Shown: in pieces, positions 35,413 to 45,400 of the stretch
Numbering within the stretch: position 1 is the stretch's first letter
How the letters are laid out: the number at the start of each line of letters is the position of its first letter
Program-made: the position numbers and the translations under genes
Notes under the pieces: model-generated
What the model saw: the letters and a program-made list of their open reading frames with translations, nothing else
Told to the model about the DNA's origin: nothing
The model's database searches: none
Assembly: GCF_015291645.1 (NCBI RefSeq)
Contig: NZ_CP030055.1
Coordinates: forward strand, 930,001 to 994,000
Direction of reading: 5' to 3'
Length of the DNA stretch: 64,000 nucleotides
Origin: Bradyrhizobium sp. CCBAU 53340
GTDB lineage: Bacteria > Pseudomonadota > Alphaproteobacteria > Rhizobiales > Xanthobacteraceae

Positions 35413-35595
35413 ATGGACGACCAAGTCAAAAAAACCACCGGGCCCCTCAAAACCTGCCCGATCTGCGGCAAGCCGCAGGCGCAGGCGACCCGCCCGTTCT
35501 GCTCCTCGCGCTGCCGCGACGTCGATCTGAACCGCTGGCTGAAGGGCTCCTACGTCATCCCCGGCCGCGACGATGAGGTGGATGATGTCGAATAA
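35413..35595 (+). CDS. yacG: DNA gyrase inhibitor / zinc-binding protein YacG
   Basis: Small zinc protein of 60 residues from the ATG at 35413. Four cysteines in CPICGKP and FCSSRC bind zinc, and the typical [14 protein letters not shown] follows. Known YacG inhibits gyrase by binding GyrB. The open frame extends upstream to 35338, but the extra residues are not YacG-like. Follows maf after 125 bases. Confidence 0.92.
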   Translation: MDDQVKKTTGPLKTCPICGKPQAQATRPFCSSRCRDVDLNRWLKGSYVIPGRDDEVDDVE

Positions 35596-35781
35596 TCAAG
35601 CAATATCAGTCGCTTGAAGTGATGGCCGGGATGCCGCGCGCGAGCCGCAGCAAACCTGCCTCACCTTTTACACAGCCGGGCCGGGCCCCGCGCAGCCGAA
35701 GGCGAAGCGTGGGTAGACAGGCCGCTGCGAGCCCACTATAAACCGCCCGCTCGATGGGCTTTGGCCCCTCTCTTGGAGCAC

Positions 35782-35857
35782 GCCCAGGTAGCTCAGTTGG
35801 TAGAGCATGCGACTGAAAATCGCAGTGTCGGTGGTTCGATTCCGCCCCTGGGCACCA
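35782..35857 (+). tRNA. tRNA-Phe (GAA)
   Basis: Starts GCCCAGGTAGCTCAGTTGGT, has anticodon loop CTGAAAA giving GAA for phenylalanine, and ends with an encoded CCA. Acceptor GCCCAGG/CCTGGGC pairs fully. Position after yacG is conserved in alphaproteobacteria. Confidence 0.98.
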
Positions 35858-36030
35858 TCCAGCTCAGTGTTGCCGTAACAGGGATCGCACGATCGATCCT
35901 TCCACGATGCCGATCGCTCGACCTCGATGTGGTCCGCCACGGGGCGACTTTAAGTTGCGCCTTGTTGTCTCCCGGCAACAGCCAGCGCCGCCGAATCCGG
36001 CTATTTTCTCTGGTCTGAGAGGGAGCCGAG

Positions 36031-36786
36031 ATGAAGAAGCTGCTGCTGGGTGCCGTTGTTGTTGCTGCCTTGAATTTTGCCGGTCCGGCCTCCGCCGCCG
36101 ACCTGGCGGCGCGCCCCTACACCAAGGCGCTGCCGATGCCGGTGGCCGCCGTGTATGACTGGACCGGATTCTACATCGGCGCCAACGGCGGCTGGGGATC
36201 GAGCCGCAAGTGCTGGGACTTCACCACCCCGGCCGGCGTCTTCGTCGCCGCCGAGGGCTGCCATGATGCAACCGGCGCCGTTGCCGGCGGCCAGATTGGC
36301 TATCGCTGGCAGGCCAGCAACTGGGTGTTCGGCGTGGAAGCCCAGGGCGACTGGGCGGATCTCAAGGGCTCCAACACCAGCTTGGCGTTTCCTCCCTTCG
36401 TCAACGCTTCGCGCATCGACGCCTTTGGCCTCTTCACCGGACAACTCGGCTACGCCTGGAACAATGTGCTGGTCTACGTGAAGGGCGGCGCCGCCGTGAC
36501 GGCCGACCGGTTTCATGTCGACAGCTCGGTTGGCGGCGTGCTGGCGGCCACTGCCAGCAACGATACCCGCTGGGGAGGCACTGTTGGCGCCGGCTTCGAA
36601 TTCGGCTTCGCGCCGGGGTGGTCGGCCGCAATCGAATATGATCGCCTCTTCATGCAGGATCGCCTGGTCACGTTCACGGACACGACCGGGGCTTTCTTTG
36701 CCACAGACCGGATTCACCAGGACGTCGATCTCGTGACGGCACGAATCAACTATCGCTTCGGCGGCCCGGTCGTCGCCAGATATTGA
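36031..36786 (+). CDS. outer membrane beta-barrel protein (Omp25/RopB type)
   Basis: Outer-membrane protein of 251 residues with a signal peptide (MKKLLLGAVVVAALNFAGPA, cleavage at SAA-DL). The mature protein has the rhizobial porin-family opening YDWTGFYIGANGGWG, alternating amphipathic strands and a C-terminal strand ending ARINYRFGG...RY with an aromatic last residue. GAGAGGGAGCCGAG precedes the ATG. A clear terminator follows, so it is a single-gene unit. Confidence 0.92.
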   Translation: MKKLLLGAVVVAALNFAGPASAADLAARPYTKALPMPVAAVYDWTGFYIGANGGWGSSRKCWDFTTPAGVFVAAEGCHDATGAVAGGQIGYRWQASNWVFGVEAQGDWADLKGSNTSLAFPPFVNASRIDAFGLFTGQLGYAWNNVLVYVKGGAAVTADRFHVDSSVGGVLAATASNDTRWGGTVGAGFEFGFAPGWSAAIEYDRLFMQDRLVTFTDTTGAFFATDRIHQDVDLVTARINYRFGGPVVARY

Positions 36787-36811
36787 GCGATCGCGAAGCT
36801 GGGAAAGAAGG

Positions 36812-36836
36812 GGCCGGCTCGTCGCCGGCCTTTTTT
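36812..36836 (+). terminator. intrinsic terminator after the outer-membrane protein gene
   Basis: Stem GGCCGGC / GCCGGCC with loop TCGTC followed by TTTTTT, 25 bases past the stop codon. A textbook rho-independent terminator. Confidence 0.92.
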
Positions 36837-36850
36837 GTGGGAGAGCGAAG

Positions 36851-37153
36851 ATGGCGCCATCGGTGGATCTTGCGGCCCTGGCGATTGACGATTTCACACC
36901 GCATCTTGGCGCGACCTTCGACCTGCACACCGCGGACGGTCGCATTGCACTGCGGCTTGTCCGCGCCGATCGGGCTGGCGTGAGCGGACGCCGCGGCGGC
37001 GCTTTCTCGCTGTTGTTCGCGAGTTCGCAGGGACCCTGGCTGCCGCAGGCGATCTACCTCGTCGAACACGAGGCGGTCGGCACCATGGAGCTCTTCCTGG
37101 TCCCTATCGGGCCGATCAAGGAAGGCAACGGCTATCAGGCGGTGTTCGCGTAG
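36851..37153 (+). CDS. DUF6916 family protein
   Basis: Protein of 100 residues, mostly beta, resembling DUF6916, a family that I recall beside tail-collar-domain genes. Its first half is LAALAIDDFTPHLGATFDLH and its end GPIKEGNGYQAVFA. No signal peptide. It starts 15 bases after the terminator with GGGAGAGCGAAG before the ATG. Its 3' end overlaps the convergent GNAT gene by 19 bases. Possibly a chaperone or accessory of the collar proteins; this is a guess from context. Confidence 0.75.
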   Translation: MAPSVDLAALAIDDFTPHLGATFDLHTADGRIALRLVRADRAGVSGRRGGAFSLLFASSQGPWLPQAIYLVEHEAVGTMELFLVPIGPIKEGNGYQAVFA

Positions 37154-37665
37154 TCGAGGGACGGCGGCGCAGTCCAGCGCATCAGGTCGTAGACGCCCTT
37201 GTCTTGCTGGGTGCTGAAGCCCAGCCGGCGATAGAGCGCCATCGCCGGATTTTGCTTCTCGACGTGGATTTCGACGTCACGTCCGGCACTGGCGGCCTCA
37301 TCGAGGAGGTCGCGCAGCAGCGCTTCGCCGAGGCCGCGGCCGCGATGGTCCGGCAACAGCGCGATGTCGATGATGCAATGCCGGTCCGGCAGCCGCTCAA
37401 GATACAGCCGGCCGATATCCGCGGCGCTGCGCATGATGATTAGCCAGTCCGCATCAGGATGATTTTGCTGATAATGCACATGTTGGGCCCGGAACTGCAT
37501 GTCCAGGAACGCAGCCTTCTCGGCATCGCTCCAGGGGACCGGCGCCAGCTCGTCGATGCGGGTTGACGCATAGATGCGTGCCAGCAGAGGCAGATCGGCG
37601 TCGGTGACCCGCCGGAACGTCAGGCCGGCTTCGGCCGCACGTCTCCAATCCGGCAACTCTGCCAC
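37135..37665 (-). CDS. GNAT family N-acetyltransferase
   Basis: Acetyltransferase of 176 residues with the acetyl-CoA motif LLPDHRGRGLGEALLRDLLD and a conserved YRRLGF near the end. It begins 9 bases after the third tail-collar gene, so it is the last gene of that operon. RimI-like enzymes act on protein N-termini; modification of the collar proteins is an attractive but unproven role. Confidence 0.86.
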   Translation of the reverse strand: MAELPDWRRAAEAGLTFRRVTDADLPLLARIYASTRIDELAPVPWSDAEKAAFLDMQFRAQHVHYQQNHPDADWLIIMRSAADIGRLYLERLPDRHCIIDIALLPDHRGRGLGEALLRDLLDEAASAGRDVEIHVEKQNPAMALYRRLGFSTQQDKGVYDLMRWTAPPSLDYANTA

Positions 37666-37674
37666 CTCCGACGC

Positions 37675-38202
37675 TCAGCCGCGCGGTGGGAAGATGCCCT
37701 GGAGGGCGATGATGTAGGTGAGCGCCAGGAACGGCTGCAGGTTGTTGTGCGGCAGCGAACCGCCGGTCAGCGATAGCGTCTGCGGATGCATCGTGACGAG
37801 ATTGGTCGACACGTTCGATTGATAGTTGGTGCCCGCCTTGGATTTCGCGAGAAACTCCGTTGGAGCCGGCTGCTTGAGTTCGCCCACCTCGGTAGAGCCC
37901 TGGATCAAGTGGTTGTGGATCGGCATTTCCGACGTGAGCAGGGTGACGTTGGGGGCGCCGGCGCTCTCGCCGATAAACCGATCGGTCAGGCCCGGGCCCT
38001 GCCCCTGGCCGATCGGCACGGAGGCCTGCAGATTGGGCAGAGCGAAGGTCGATTTGCCGTCGCCGCCATACATCGTGCCGAGCAGTGAGAACAGCGCCGT
38101 GTTCTGCGAGATCGGCATCAGCTGACCGTTGCACTGCGCCCAACCGGTGGGCGCGAAGCTACCGGCGAAAATCCTGATCTCGGCGAGGAACGGATCCGAC
38201 AT
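37675..38202 (-). CDS. tail-collar domain protein (third of three)
   Basis: Protein of 175 residues of the phage tail collar / microcystin-dependent protein type. Shared features of the three paralogs are the opening PFLAEIRIFAGSFAPTGWAQ, GTMYGGDGKSTFALPNL, an MPIHNH segment with H-x-H, and PHNNLQPFL near the end. In T4 gp12 an H-x-H of the collar domain binds metal at the trimer axis. No signal peptide. It follows the second paralog by 10 bases. The variable part lies between HNH and PHNN. Confidence 0.88.
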   Translation of the reverse strand: MSDPFLAEIRIFAGSFAPTGWAQCNGQLMPISQNTALFSLLGTMYGGDGKSTFALPNLQASVPIGQGQGPGLTDRFIGESAGAPNVTLLTSEMPIHNHLIQGSTEVGELKQPAPTEFLAKSKAGTNYQSNVSTNLVTMHPQTLSLTGGSLPHNNLQPFLALTYIIALQGIFPPRG

Positions 38203-38212
38203 GGATGAACTC

Positions 38213-38734
38213 TCAGGTTTGCGAGGGGAAGATGCCGTTCAGCGAAATGATGAAGTTGATGCACAGGAAAGGCATCATGTTCTCGTGCGGCTGGTTGCCG
38301 CCGGCAACCTGGATAGCGCCTGCCGTCAGCGAAGGACCGGCGACGTCGATGACATAGGATTCAATCGTCGGCGAGGTCGCCATGATGTTGCCGTTCGGGC
38401 TCGGATTGGTCGCGGCGGCGGTGGAGGCCGCGAAGTTGTGATTGTGGATTGGTATCGTCTGCGTCGTCAGCGTGACGCTCTCGACGCCGCTCTGTTCGCC
38501 GATGACGTAGTTCTGGGTGATCAGGGGCCCCTGGCCCTGATGAATCGGAACGCGCCCACGCAGGTCGGGCAGCGCGAACGTGTTCTGCCCATCGCCCCCA
38601 TAGGTGGTGCCGATCAGATTGAACAGCGCTTCATTGTCCGAAATCGGCAGTAGCGAGCCATCGCAGAGGTTCCAGCCGAGCGGGGCAAAATTGCCGCCGA
38701 ACATCCTGATCTCGCCGATGAAGGGATTGCTCAT
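38213..38734 (-). CDS. tail-collar domain protein (second of three)
   Basis: Paralog of 173 residues. It opens MSNPFIGEIRMFGGNFAPLG, has GTTYGGDGQNTFALPDLRG, the H-x-H motif in IPIHNHNF, and NQPHENMMPFL, with the end NGIFPSQT. An Ala/Thr-rich stretch follows HNH. No export signal is visible; secretion, if any, needs another route. It is 9 bases downstream of the first paralog and 10 upstream of the third. Confidence 0.88.
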   Translation of the reverse strand: MSNPFIGEIRMFGGNFAPLGWNLCDGSLLPISDNEALFNLIGTTYGGDGQNTFALPDLRGRVPIHQGQGPLITQNYVIGEQSGVESVTLTTQTIPIHNHNFAASTAAATNPSPNGNIMATSPTIESYVIDVAGPSLTAGAIQVAGGNQPHENMMPFLCINFIISLNGIFPSQT

Positions 38735-38743
38735 GGCAGGTCT

Positions 38744-39250
38744 CTAATTCTGGGACGGGAAAATGCCCTGCAGGGCGATGATGAAATTGACGACAAGGAA
38801 CGGCTGCCGGTTCTCGTGCGGCTGGCCGCCTCCGTTATTGGAGATCGTGCTGGGGGCGAGCGTTGTGGTGCTGGCAAAGGCTCCGTAGGGCTTGCCGACC
38901 TCCTGCGCGAGGATGTTGTTCTGCACGGTATTCTTGTCGCCCTGCGTGTCGGACGCGTTGACGATGTGGTTGTGCGTCGGCATTTCGTTCAGGACCAGCG
39001 TATGAAATTCCTCGCCGCCGATCTGGCCAGGAATGAATCCCGAGCCCTGATGCATCGCCGCGCGTCCCCGCAGATCCGGCAGAGCAAAGTTGGTCTGGCC
39101 ATTGCCGCCATACGTCGTGCCGAGCACCGAGAACAGCGCCTGGTTCTGATTGATCGGCAGCAGCTGCCCGTTGCAGAACGCCCAGCCCTTTGGCGGGAAA
39201 TTCCAGGAAATGAGTTTGACTTCACCGAGGAAAGGCTCACCCACGCTCAC
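38744..39250 (-). CDS. tail-collar domain protein (first of three)
   Basis: Paralog of 168 residues and first gene of the collar-collar-collar-GNAT operon. It opens MSVGEPFLGEVKLISWNFPP and has GTTYGGNGQTNFALPDLRG, MPTHNH and QPHENRQPFL. AGGAGGTGAG directly precedes the start region. The 152 bases upstream are AT-rich (TATAAAATTAGA on the plus strand) and probably hold the promoter. No tail, capsid or integrase genes are near. Confidence 0.88.
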   Translation of the reverse strand: MSVGEPFLGEVKLISWNFPPKGWAFCNGQLLPINQNQALFSVLGTTYGGNGQTNFALPDLRGRAAMHQGSGFIPGQIGGEEFHTLVLNEMPTHNHIVNASDTQGDKNTVQNNILAQEVGKPYGAFASTTTLAPSTISNNGGGQPHENRQPFLVVNFIIALQGIFPSQN

Positions 39251-39402
39251 CTCCTGATATTCGCGTGTACTATTTTAAGTTTATAAAATTAGATTGTGCT
39301 CGTCGACCATATTCTGCAGCTCAGATGGAAACTTCTTCATTGGACAATCGCGCGATCGGGCGAATTGATGGACCGCGCGGTTGTACAAATAAAAACTACA
39401 CG

Positions 39403-42400
39403 TCAGGTCAGCAGACCGAAATGGAATGGCGCGAGATGGAAGAAGTCCGGAAGGTTGAGCGCGCTGACGGGATGCGTCTCGGGACTAACGATGACATCGG
39501 CGTGTTGCAGCGCAGGTGATCCGCTTGCCGGGTTGGAGAAGACAAACAGGTCGCCACCCTGATGGGTATCGCCGATGGGCGTTCCTCCCGGGCCGGGCAG
39601 CGTCGGTGCGACGCTGGGCTGGAAATGGTTGGCCGCGAACCATGCGAAGGAGAACGAATCGGCGTTGTGCAGCGCTGCTTGCAGGGCGGCGAGCCCGGCG
39701 CTCCACGCTGGCGCGCTCGACACCGGCGTCGACGTTGTCGGTGCAGGAATGTGAGGCTCCGAGAATACGAAGTTATGGCCACCATTGTCGCTGACGAAAC
39801 TGTTGCTGTTTTGCGAGGTCGTCGGCTGTAGGGGCGTCGCTTGCGCCACGTCGGCCGGGGTGACCAGCCGGCGCTCACCAGTGTCAAGGTTGAGGTTCAT
39901 CACCCCGTCCAGGCTGGTGTCGGGCAGGCCGAGCACGTGGCCGAGCTCGTGCTCGAGCACGGTGAGCAGATCGATATGGCTCGCCGCGTCGCCGCTGGTC
40001 GCGACCAGGTCGTTCGGCGCGGCGGTCGAGTGGTACTCGCTGTTGTCTGATGGCGTGGGATCGACGTACCAGCCCCAGCCCGCCGCATTGACATCGATCG
40101 TGATGCCCTTGGCGCCGGTGTTGGCGAGATAGCCGGAGTCCGGCAGGTCGGCGATCGACAGCTTGGTGTTCTCGAGCTGGGCGATCTGCGCCGCTGATGC
40201 ACCGGCATCGGCCCAATGCTGGATCGCCGCCACCAGGACCGGGGCCAGCGCATTCATGGTGAGGTCCGTACCGCCGTCATGGCCCTGGCCGTGCAGCGCC
40301 ATCTGCGGCGTTGCCGGTGGCGTCGGTGGCGCCGCATGGTTGAAGGATACGTTGGTATCGACCCGCATTGTGCTGCCGATCGAGTTGCTGGCGGTCAGGC
40401 CGTTGTCGGACGCGAGCGTCGCGGCGTTGGCCTGCGTCACATTGACCGGATCGGTGCCGGCGGGTGCTCCGCCGACGCGCGCGGTCGTAATCGTGCCGGT
40501 GCCATCGGCATTCGTGAAGGAGTTGCCGGACAGCAGCAGGTTGATGGCGCTGTTGCCGGCCGTGTTGGAATCGAGCACGGTCAAGCCACGGTAATCGAGA
40601 ATGTCGCGGATCGTGTTGCCCGTCACGGTGGCATTGAGGATGCTCGCCGAGTCCTGCGTGCCGACCGCGTTGGTGATCGCAATGCCGTCGGCGCCGTTGC
40701 CGTCGCCGCCAAGGCTCTGGATGATGTTGTTGGTGATGCTCACCGTCATCGTGCCGCTGGCAGCCTCGTCATGGATGTCGAAGCCGCTGCCGATCTGGAC
40801 GCCGGAATCCTGCACGCCCTGGATGCCGACGGTATTGTTGTTGAGGAATCCGGTCACGGTGCCGGTGCCGAAGTGATTGGCCGCGATGCCGACCGCGCGG
40901 CTGTTGGTCAGCGTATTGTCGTTGACGTCGAAATTCAGCGACGCCGAGCCGGTCTGGGTCAGCGTGATGCCGGAATCGTTGCTGTCGAACGTGTTCTTGC
41001 CGCCGGCGGTGCCGTCGCCGAGATGGACGTTCAGCGTGCCGTCGTCGACCGAGCCGGCAAAGCCGGTCGCGGTGAAGTTGGCCGGGGTCAAGATATTGCC
41101 GCTGAAGGTGTTGTTCGTCGCATGCACGGTTGCGGTCGGTGATCCTGCGATGCCGCCGGTGGCCAGGTCGATCTGGAATTGGTCGCCGGCATGGGTCGAG
41201 CCACCGTTGTTGGAGAAGGTGCTGTTGGTCACCACCAGGTCGGTCAGCGTGCCGCCGGTGTTCTTGATGAACACGTTGTGGACGTAGGAATTGCTGACCG
41301 TGAGGTTGTTGAAAGTGGTGGCGTGGCTGGCGTTGCCGGTCAGCTCGTAGAGATAGATGTTGCCTTCGCCGTCGTTGGCGGTCGAGTTGCCGTTGCCCGA
41401 GACGGTGTCGCCGTTCAGCGCGAGGCCGTTGATCGTGTTGCCGAGGATACCATCGCCCTGACCATTCTTGATGTTCATGTTGCTGAGGCTGACATCCTGG
41501 GTGGAGGTCAGGCTCACGCCATCGCCGGTCGAGTTCTGGATCGTGCCGCCCGAGCCGGCAGTGGTGCCGACGCCGGTCACCGCGAGGTGGCCGCTGGTGC
41601 CGGTGTTGTTGAGCACGATGCCGTTCACGGCGCCGTCGGACGAGATGTCATGGAAGGTGACGTTGCTCGAACCGATCGTGGTGTTGGTAATGTTGAGCGC
41701 GGTACCGGTCGTGGTCGTCAGGTGGTTGGTGCCGGTGACATTAAGCGTGCCGCCGCCGGTCGCGGTGAAGGCGTTCGACGTGCCGGTCGACAGGCCGATG
41801 CCGCCACTGAAGCTCATCGTGGCGCCGGTGTTGTTCGTCAGCGAGATGCCGGTGCCGCTGCTGCTGATCGTGCCGGTGAAGCTCTGCGTGCCACCGGTCA
41901 TACTGGAGATCGAGAGGGTCGAGCCGGTATTGTCTGAAATCGTGCCGTCGTCGGTGAAGTTCAACGTGCCGGATGACAGCGACACGTCGGAGCCGGAGGC
42001 GCCTGAGATCGCGCCGCCATGGGCGTGGAAGGTGCCGCTGGCGCCGTTGATGACGATGCCGTTGGAGCCGCCGCTCGAGGTGAGGGAGCTGAAGTCGTAA
42101 GTCAGCGCGTTGCCGGAGCCGGTGATGCTGATCGCGCCGCCGCTGCCGGTGTTGTTGATGACACCCGATTTGACGTTATCGATCGTCGAGGTGCCGACAT
42201 TGGTGCCCGACAGCGAGAAGGTCGAGCTTGAGCCGAAATCCACGCCCTGGATGTTGTTGCCGCTGGCAAGGATGACGCCGCCGTCGATCACGGCATTGGC
42301 GCCGCTGGCCGACACCAGCGTGACCGTGCCGGCGCCGCCGCCGCCGTCGGGCACGACGAGGCCGGCGCTCTGGCTGATCAGCTGCTCGTTGTTCTCGAGC

Positions 42401-45400
42401 TGTAGGCCGCCGGCCGGTGCGGTGTAGTGGCTGGACGAGGTCTCCAGGAAGATGGTGTCGCCAGTGCCATCGACGCCGCCGGCGCCGTTGAAGTGCGAGA
42501 GGTTGTTGAACGGATTTTCCGACGAGCCGTCACCATCGGTCGCCGCATCGGCGTTGACGTACCAGACCTTCGGCGTGGTGACGTTGATGGTGATCGTGCC
42601 GGTTCCGAGGCCGACGCCCGAAGCGCCGGCGTTCTGGTCCGAGACCTGGTAGGTGAAGGAATCCGAGCCGGTGTAGCCGACCGGCGGCTTGTAGATGAAG
42701 TCGCCGTCCGACTGCATGGTGACGGAGCCGCCATGCGCGGTCGCGATGTTGCCGGCGACCACGATCAGCGGTCCGGGACCGTCGACGTCGCTGGCGCCGC
42801 TGAGCAGGCTGGCGGTGATGGTCTTGTTCGGACCGGTGGTGCTCGGCGCGCCGTCGGTCGGGTCGTTGACCACGAGGTCGGTATTGCCGGTCGCGCTGTT
42901 GACGCCGTTGAACGTGAAATTGCTTGCGACCGGCGCATCGTTGACGCCGTTGACGGTGACGTGAAGCGTCGCCGTCGAGGTGTCGCCGGCCTGATCGCCG
43001 TGCAGCGTATAGGGAACGTCGAACGTCGCGGCCTCGCCGTCCTTCAGATGCTGGAAGTCGGAGCCGAGATTGACCACGATCTGGTTTGAGCCGTTGACAC
43101 TGACCGCGATATCGGTGACGTCGATGTTCTCGCCCGCGGGCCCAACCACGTTCGTGACGGTGCCGGTCGTGATGTTGTTCGGCGCGCCATGGTCGGGATC
43201 GAGCGTGTCGTTGGTGAGCACGGTGAAGGCATGACCGGACTGGTCTTCGGTCATGGTTCCGGAATCATCGACCGCGACCGGCACGTCGTTGACGCCGTCC
43301 ACGGTGACGACCAGATTGGCAGACGAGGTTTCGCCGGTATCGCCGGTCAGCGTGTAGGGTACCGTGATGGTGGCGTGCTCGCCGACCGCCAGCTGCTGGA
43401 AGTGCGCGTTGTTCAGCGTCACCTGCACCTGGTTCGCAACGATCGAGGCGGTCGCGTCTGTGTTGGCGAAGGTCTCGCCGGCCGGACCGGTGACGGTGAT
43501 GCCCGCCGGCCCAAGCGTGATGACGTTCGAGGCGGTGGAATCCGGATCCTGGCTATCGTTGGCGATGACGTTGAAGGAGGTCGGCGCATCGTCCTCGGTC
43601 ATCGTACCGGTGTCTGCGACGGCCACCGGCAGATCGTCCGCACCATGGATGGTGAAGGTGATCGTTGCGTTGTCCTGCAGGCCGCCGGTGTCCTGGATCG
43701 TGTAATTGAACTTGTCCTGGATCGTATTGGCCGACGTATGCAGCGCCTGCACCTGCGCGTCGTTCTGATTGACGGTGTAGGTGTAGGAGCCGTCGCCGTT
43801 GAGATGCAGGGTGCCGTGACTTCCGATCAAATCCTGGCCGACCGTACCGGTACCGGTGGATGCACCTTCGGAGCCGGTATGGACCGCGACGACGGTCAGT
43901 GCGGTGCTCGGATCCTCCGCGTCTGTGTCCTGGAGGGCGCCGGCCGAGCCGGTGCCGAGGATGACGTTGCCCGACGGATTGAAGCCGGCAACCGAATTGT
44001 TGGCGCCGCCCGCTTCCGTGGCCGAGAGCGAATCGTCATTGGCGACGGGCGGCGTATTCTGAAGGACGTTGATGGTGAAGGTCTGCTGGCTGGTCAGCGT
44101 GCCGTCGCTGGCCTGAACCGTGACGTCGAAGGTCGGGCTGCCGGCGTTGTAGGGAATCTTGGTGGAATCGGCGACCTTCACCTGGCCGGTCGACGCATCG
44201 ACAGTGAAGCCGCCGCCGGAGGTGTCGCCGACCAGCGAATAGGTCACCGCCGGTCCGTTGACGTCGATCGAGGATGCGGTCACGCCGGTATAGGTGCCGA
44301 CCGGGGCATTCATCGAGACCTGATTGACGGCGCCGTCGCTGTCGACCGGGGTCGTTGGCGCGACGTCGGTGACGGCGATCGTGAAGCTCTGCGAACTGAT
44401 ATCCGTGCCGTCGCTGGCGGTCGCGGTCACGGTGTAGCTGTGGCCTGCGCCCGAGGTCTCGAAATCGATCTTGGTGGAATCGGCAACGGTGACGACGCCG
44501 GTGGTCGCGTTGATGGTGAAGCCGCCGCCGGAGGTGTCGCCGGTCAGGCTGTAGGTCACGGCCGGGCCGTTGACGTCGGTTGCGGACGCGGTGACGCCGA
44601 CGGTCGAGCCGTTGGCCGCACCTTCCGCGATCGTGTTGGTCGCCGCATCGGCGTCGACCGGGGTCGTCGGCGGGACGTCGCTGACATTGATGGTGAAGGT
44701 CTGCGAGCTCGTCAGCGTGCCGTCGCTGGCCTGCGCAGTGACGGTGTAGCTGTGGCCTGCGCCCGAGGATTCGAAATCGATCTTGGTGGGATCAGCGACG
44801 GTGATGACGCCGGTGACGCCATTGATGGTGAAGCCGCCGCCCGAGGTGTCGCTGGTCAGCGAGTAGGCCAGGCCGGTGACGCCCGAGCCGTTGACGTCGC
44901 TTGAGGCGACGGTGATGCCAACGGTCGAGCCGGCGGCAGCGCCTTCCGCGACCGAGTTGGCGGTGGCGTCGTTGTCGATCGGAACCGACGGGGCGACGTC
45001 CGTCACCGCGATGCTGATGGTTTCCGAATTGGTCAACGTGCCATCGGAAGACTGCACGGTGATGGAATAGGCGTGACTCGGCGCGCTCTCGAAATCGATC
45101 TTGGTCGAGTCGGCGACGGTGACGACGCCGGTGGCGGCATTGATGGTGAAGCCGCCGCCCGAGGTATCGCCCGTCAGCGAGTAGGTCACGGCCGGGCCGT
45201 TGACGTCGGTGGAGATGGCGGTGACGCCGACGGTCGAGCCGTTGGCTGCACCTTCCGTGACCGTGTTGGCCGCGGGATCGTTGTCGCTCGGCGGCGTGGG
45301 CGCGACGTCATCGACGGCGATCGTGAAGCTGCTCGAGGTGGTCGTGGCGCCGTTCACCGCCTGCACGGTGACGCCATAGCTGTGGCCTGCGCCGCTGGTC

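Noticed and set aside
36851..39250. Prophage remnant
   Set aside because: Only collar-domain proteins are present. No integrase, capsid, terminase, portal, tape measure or lysis genes and no attachment repeats at the nearby tRNA-Phe.
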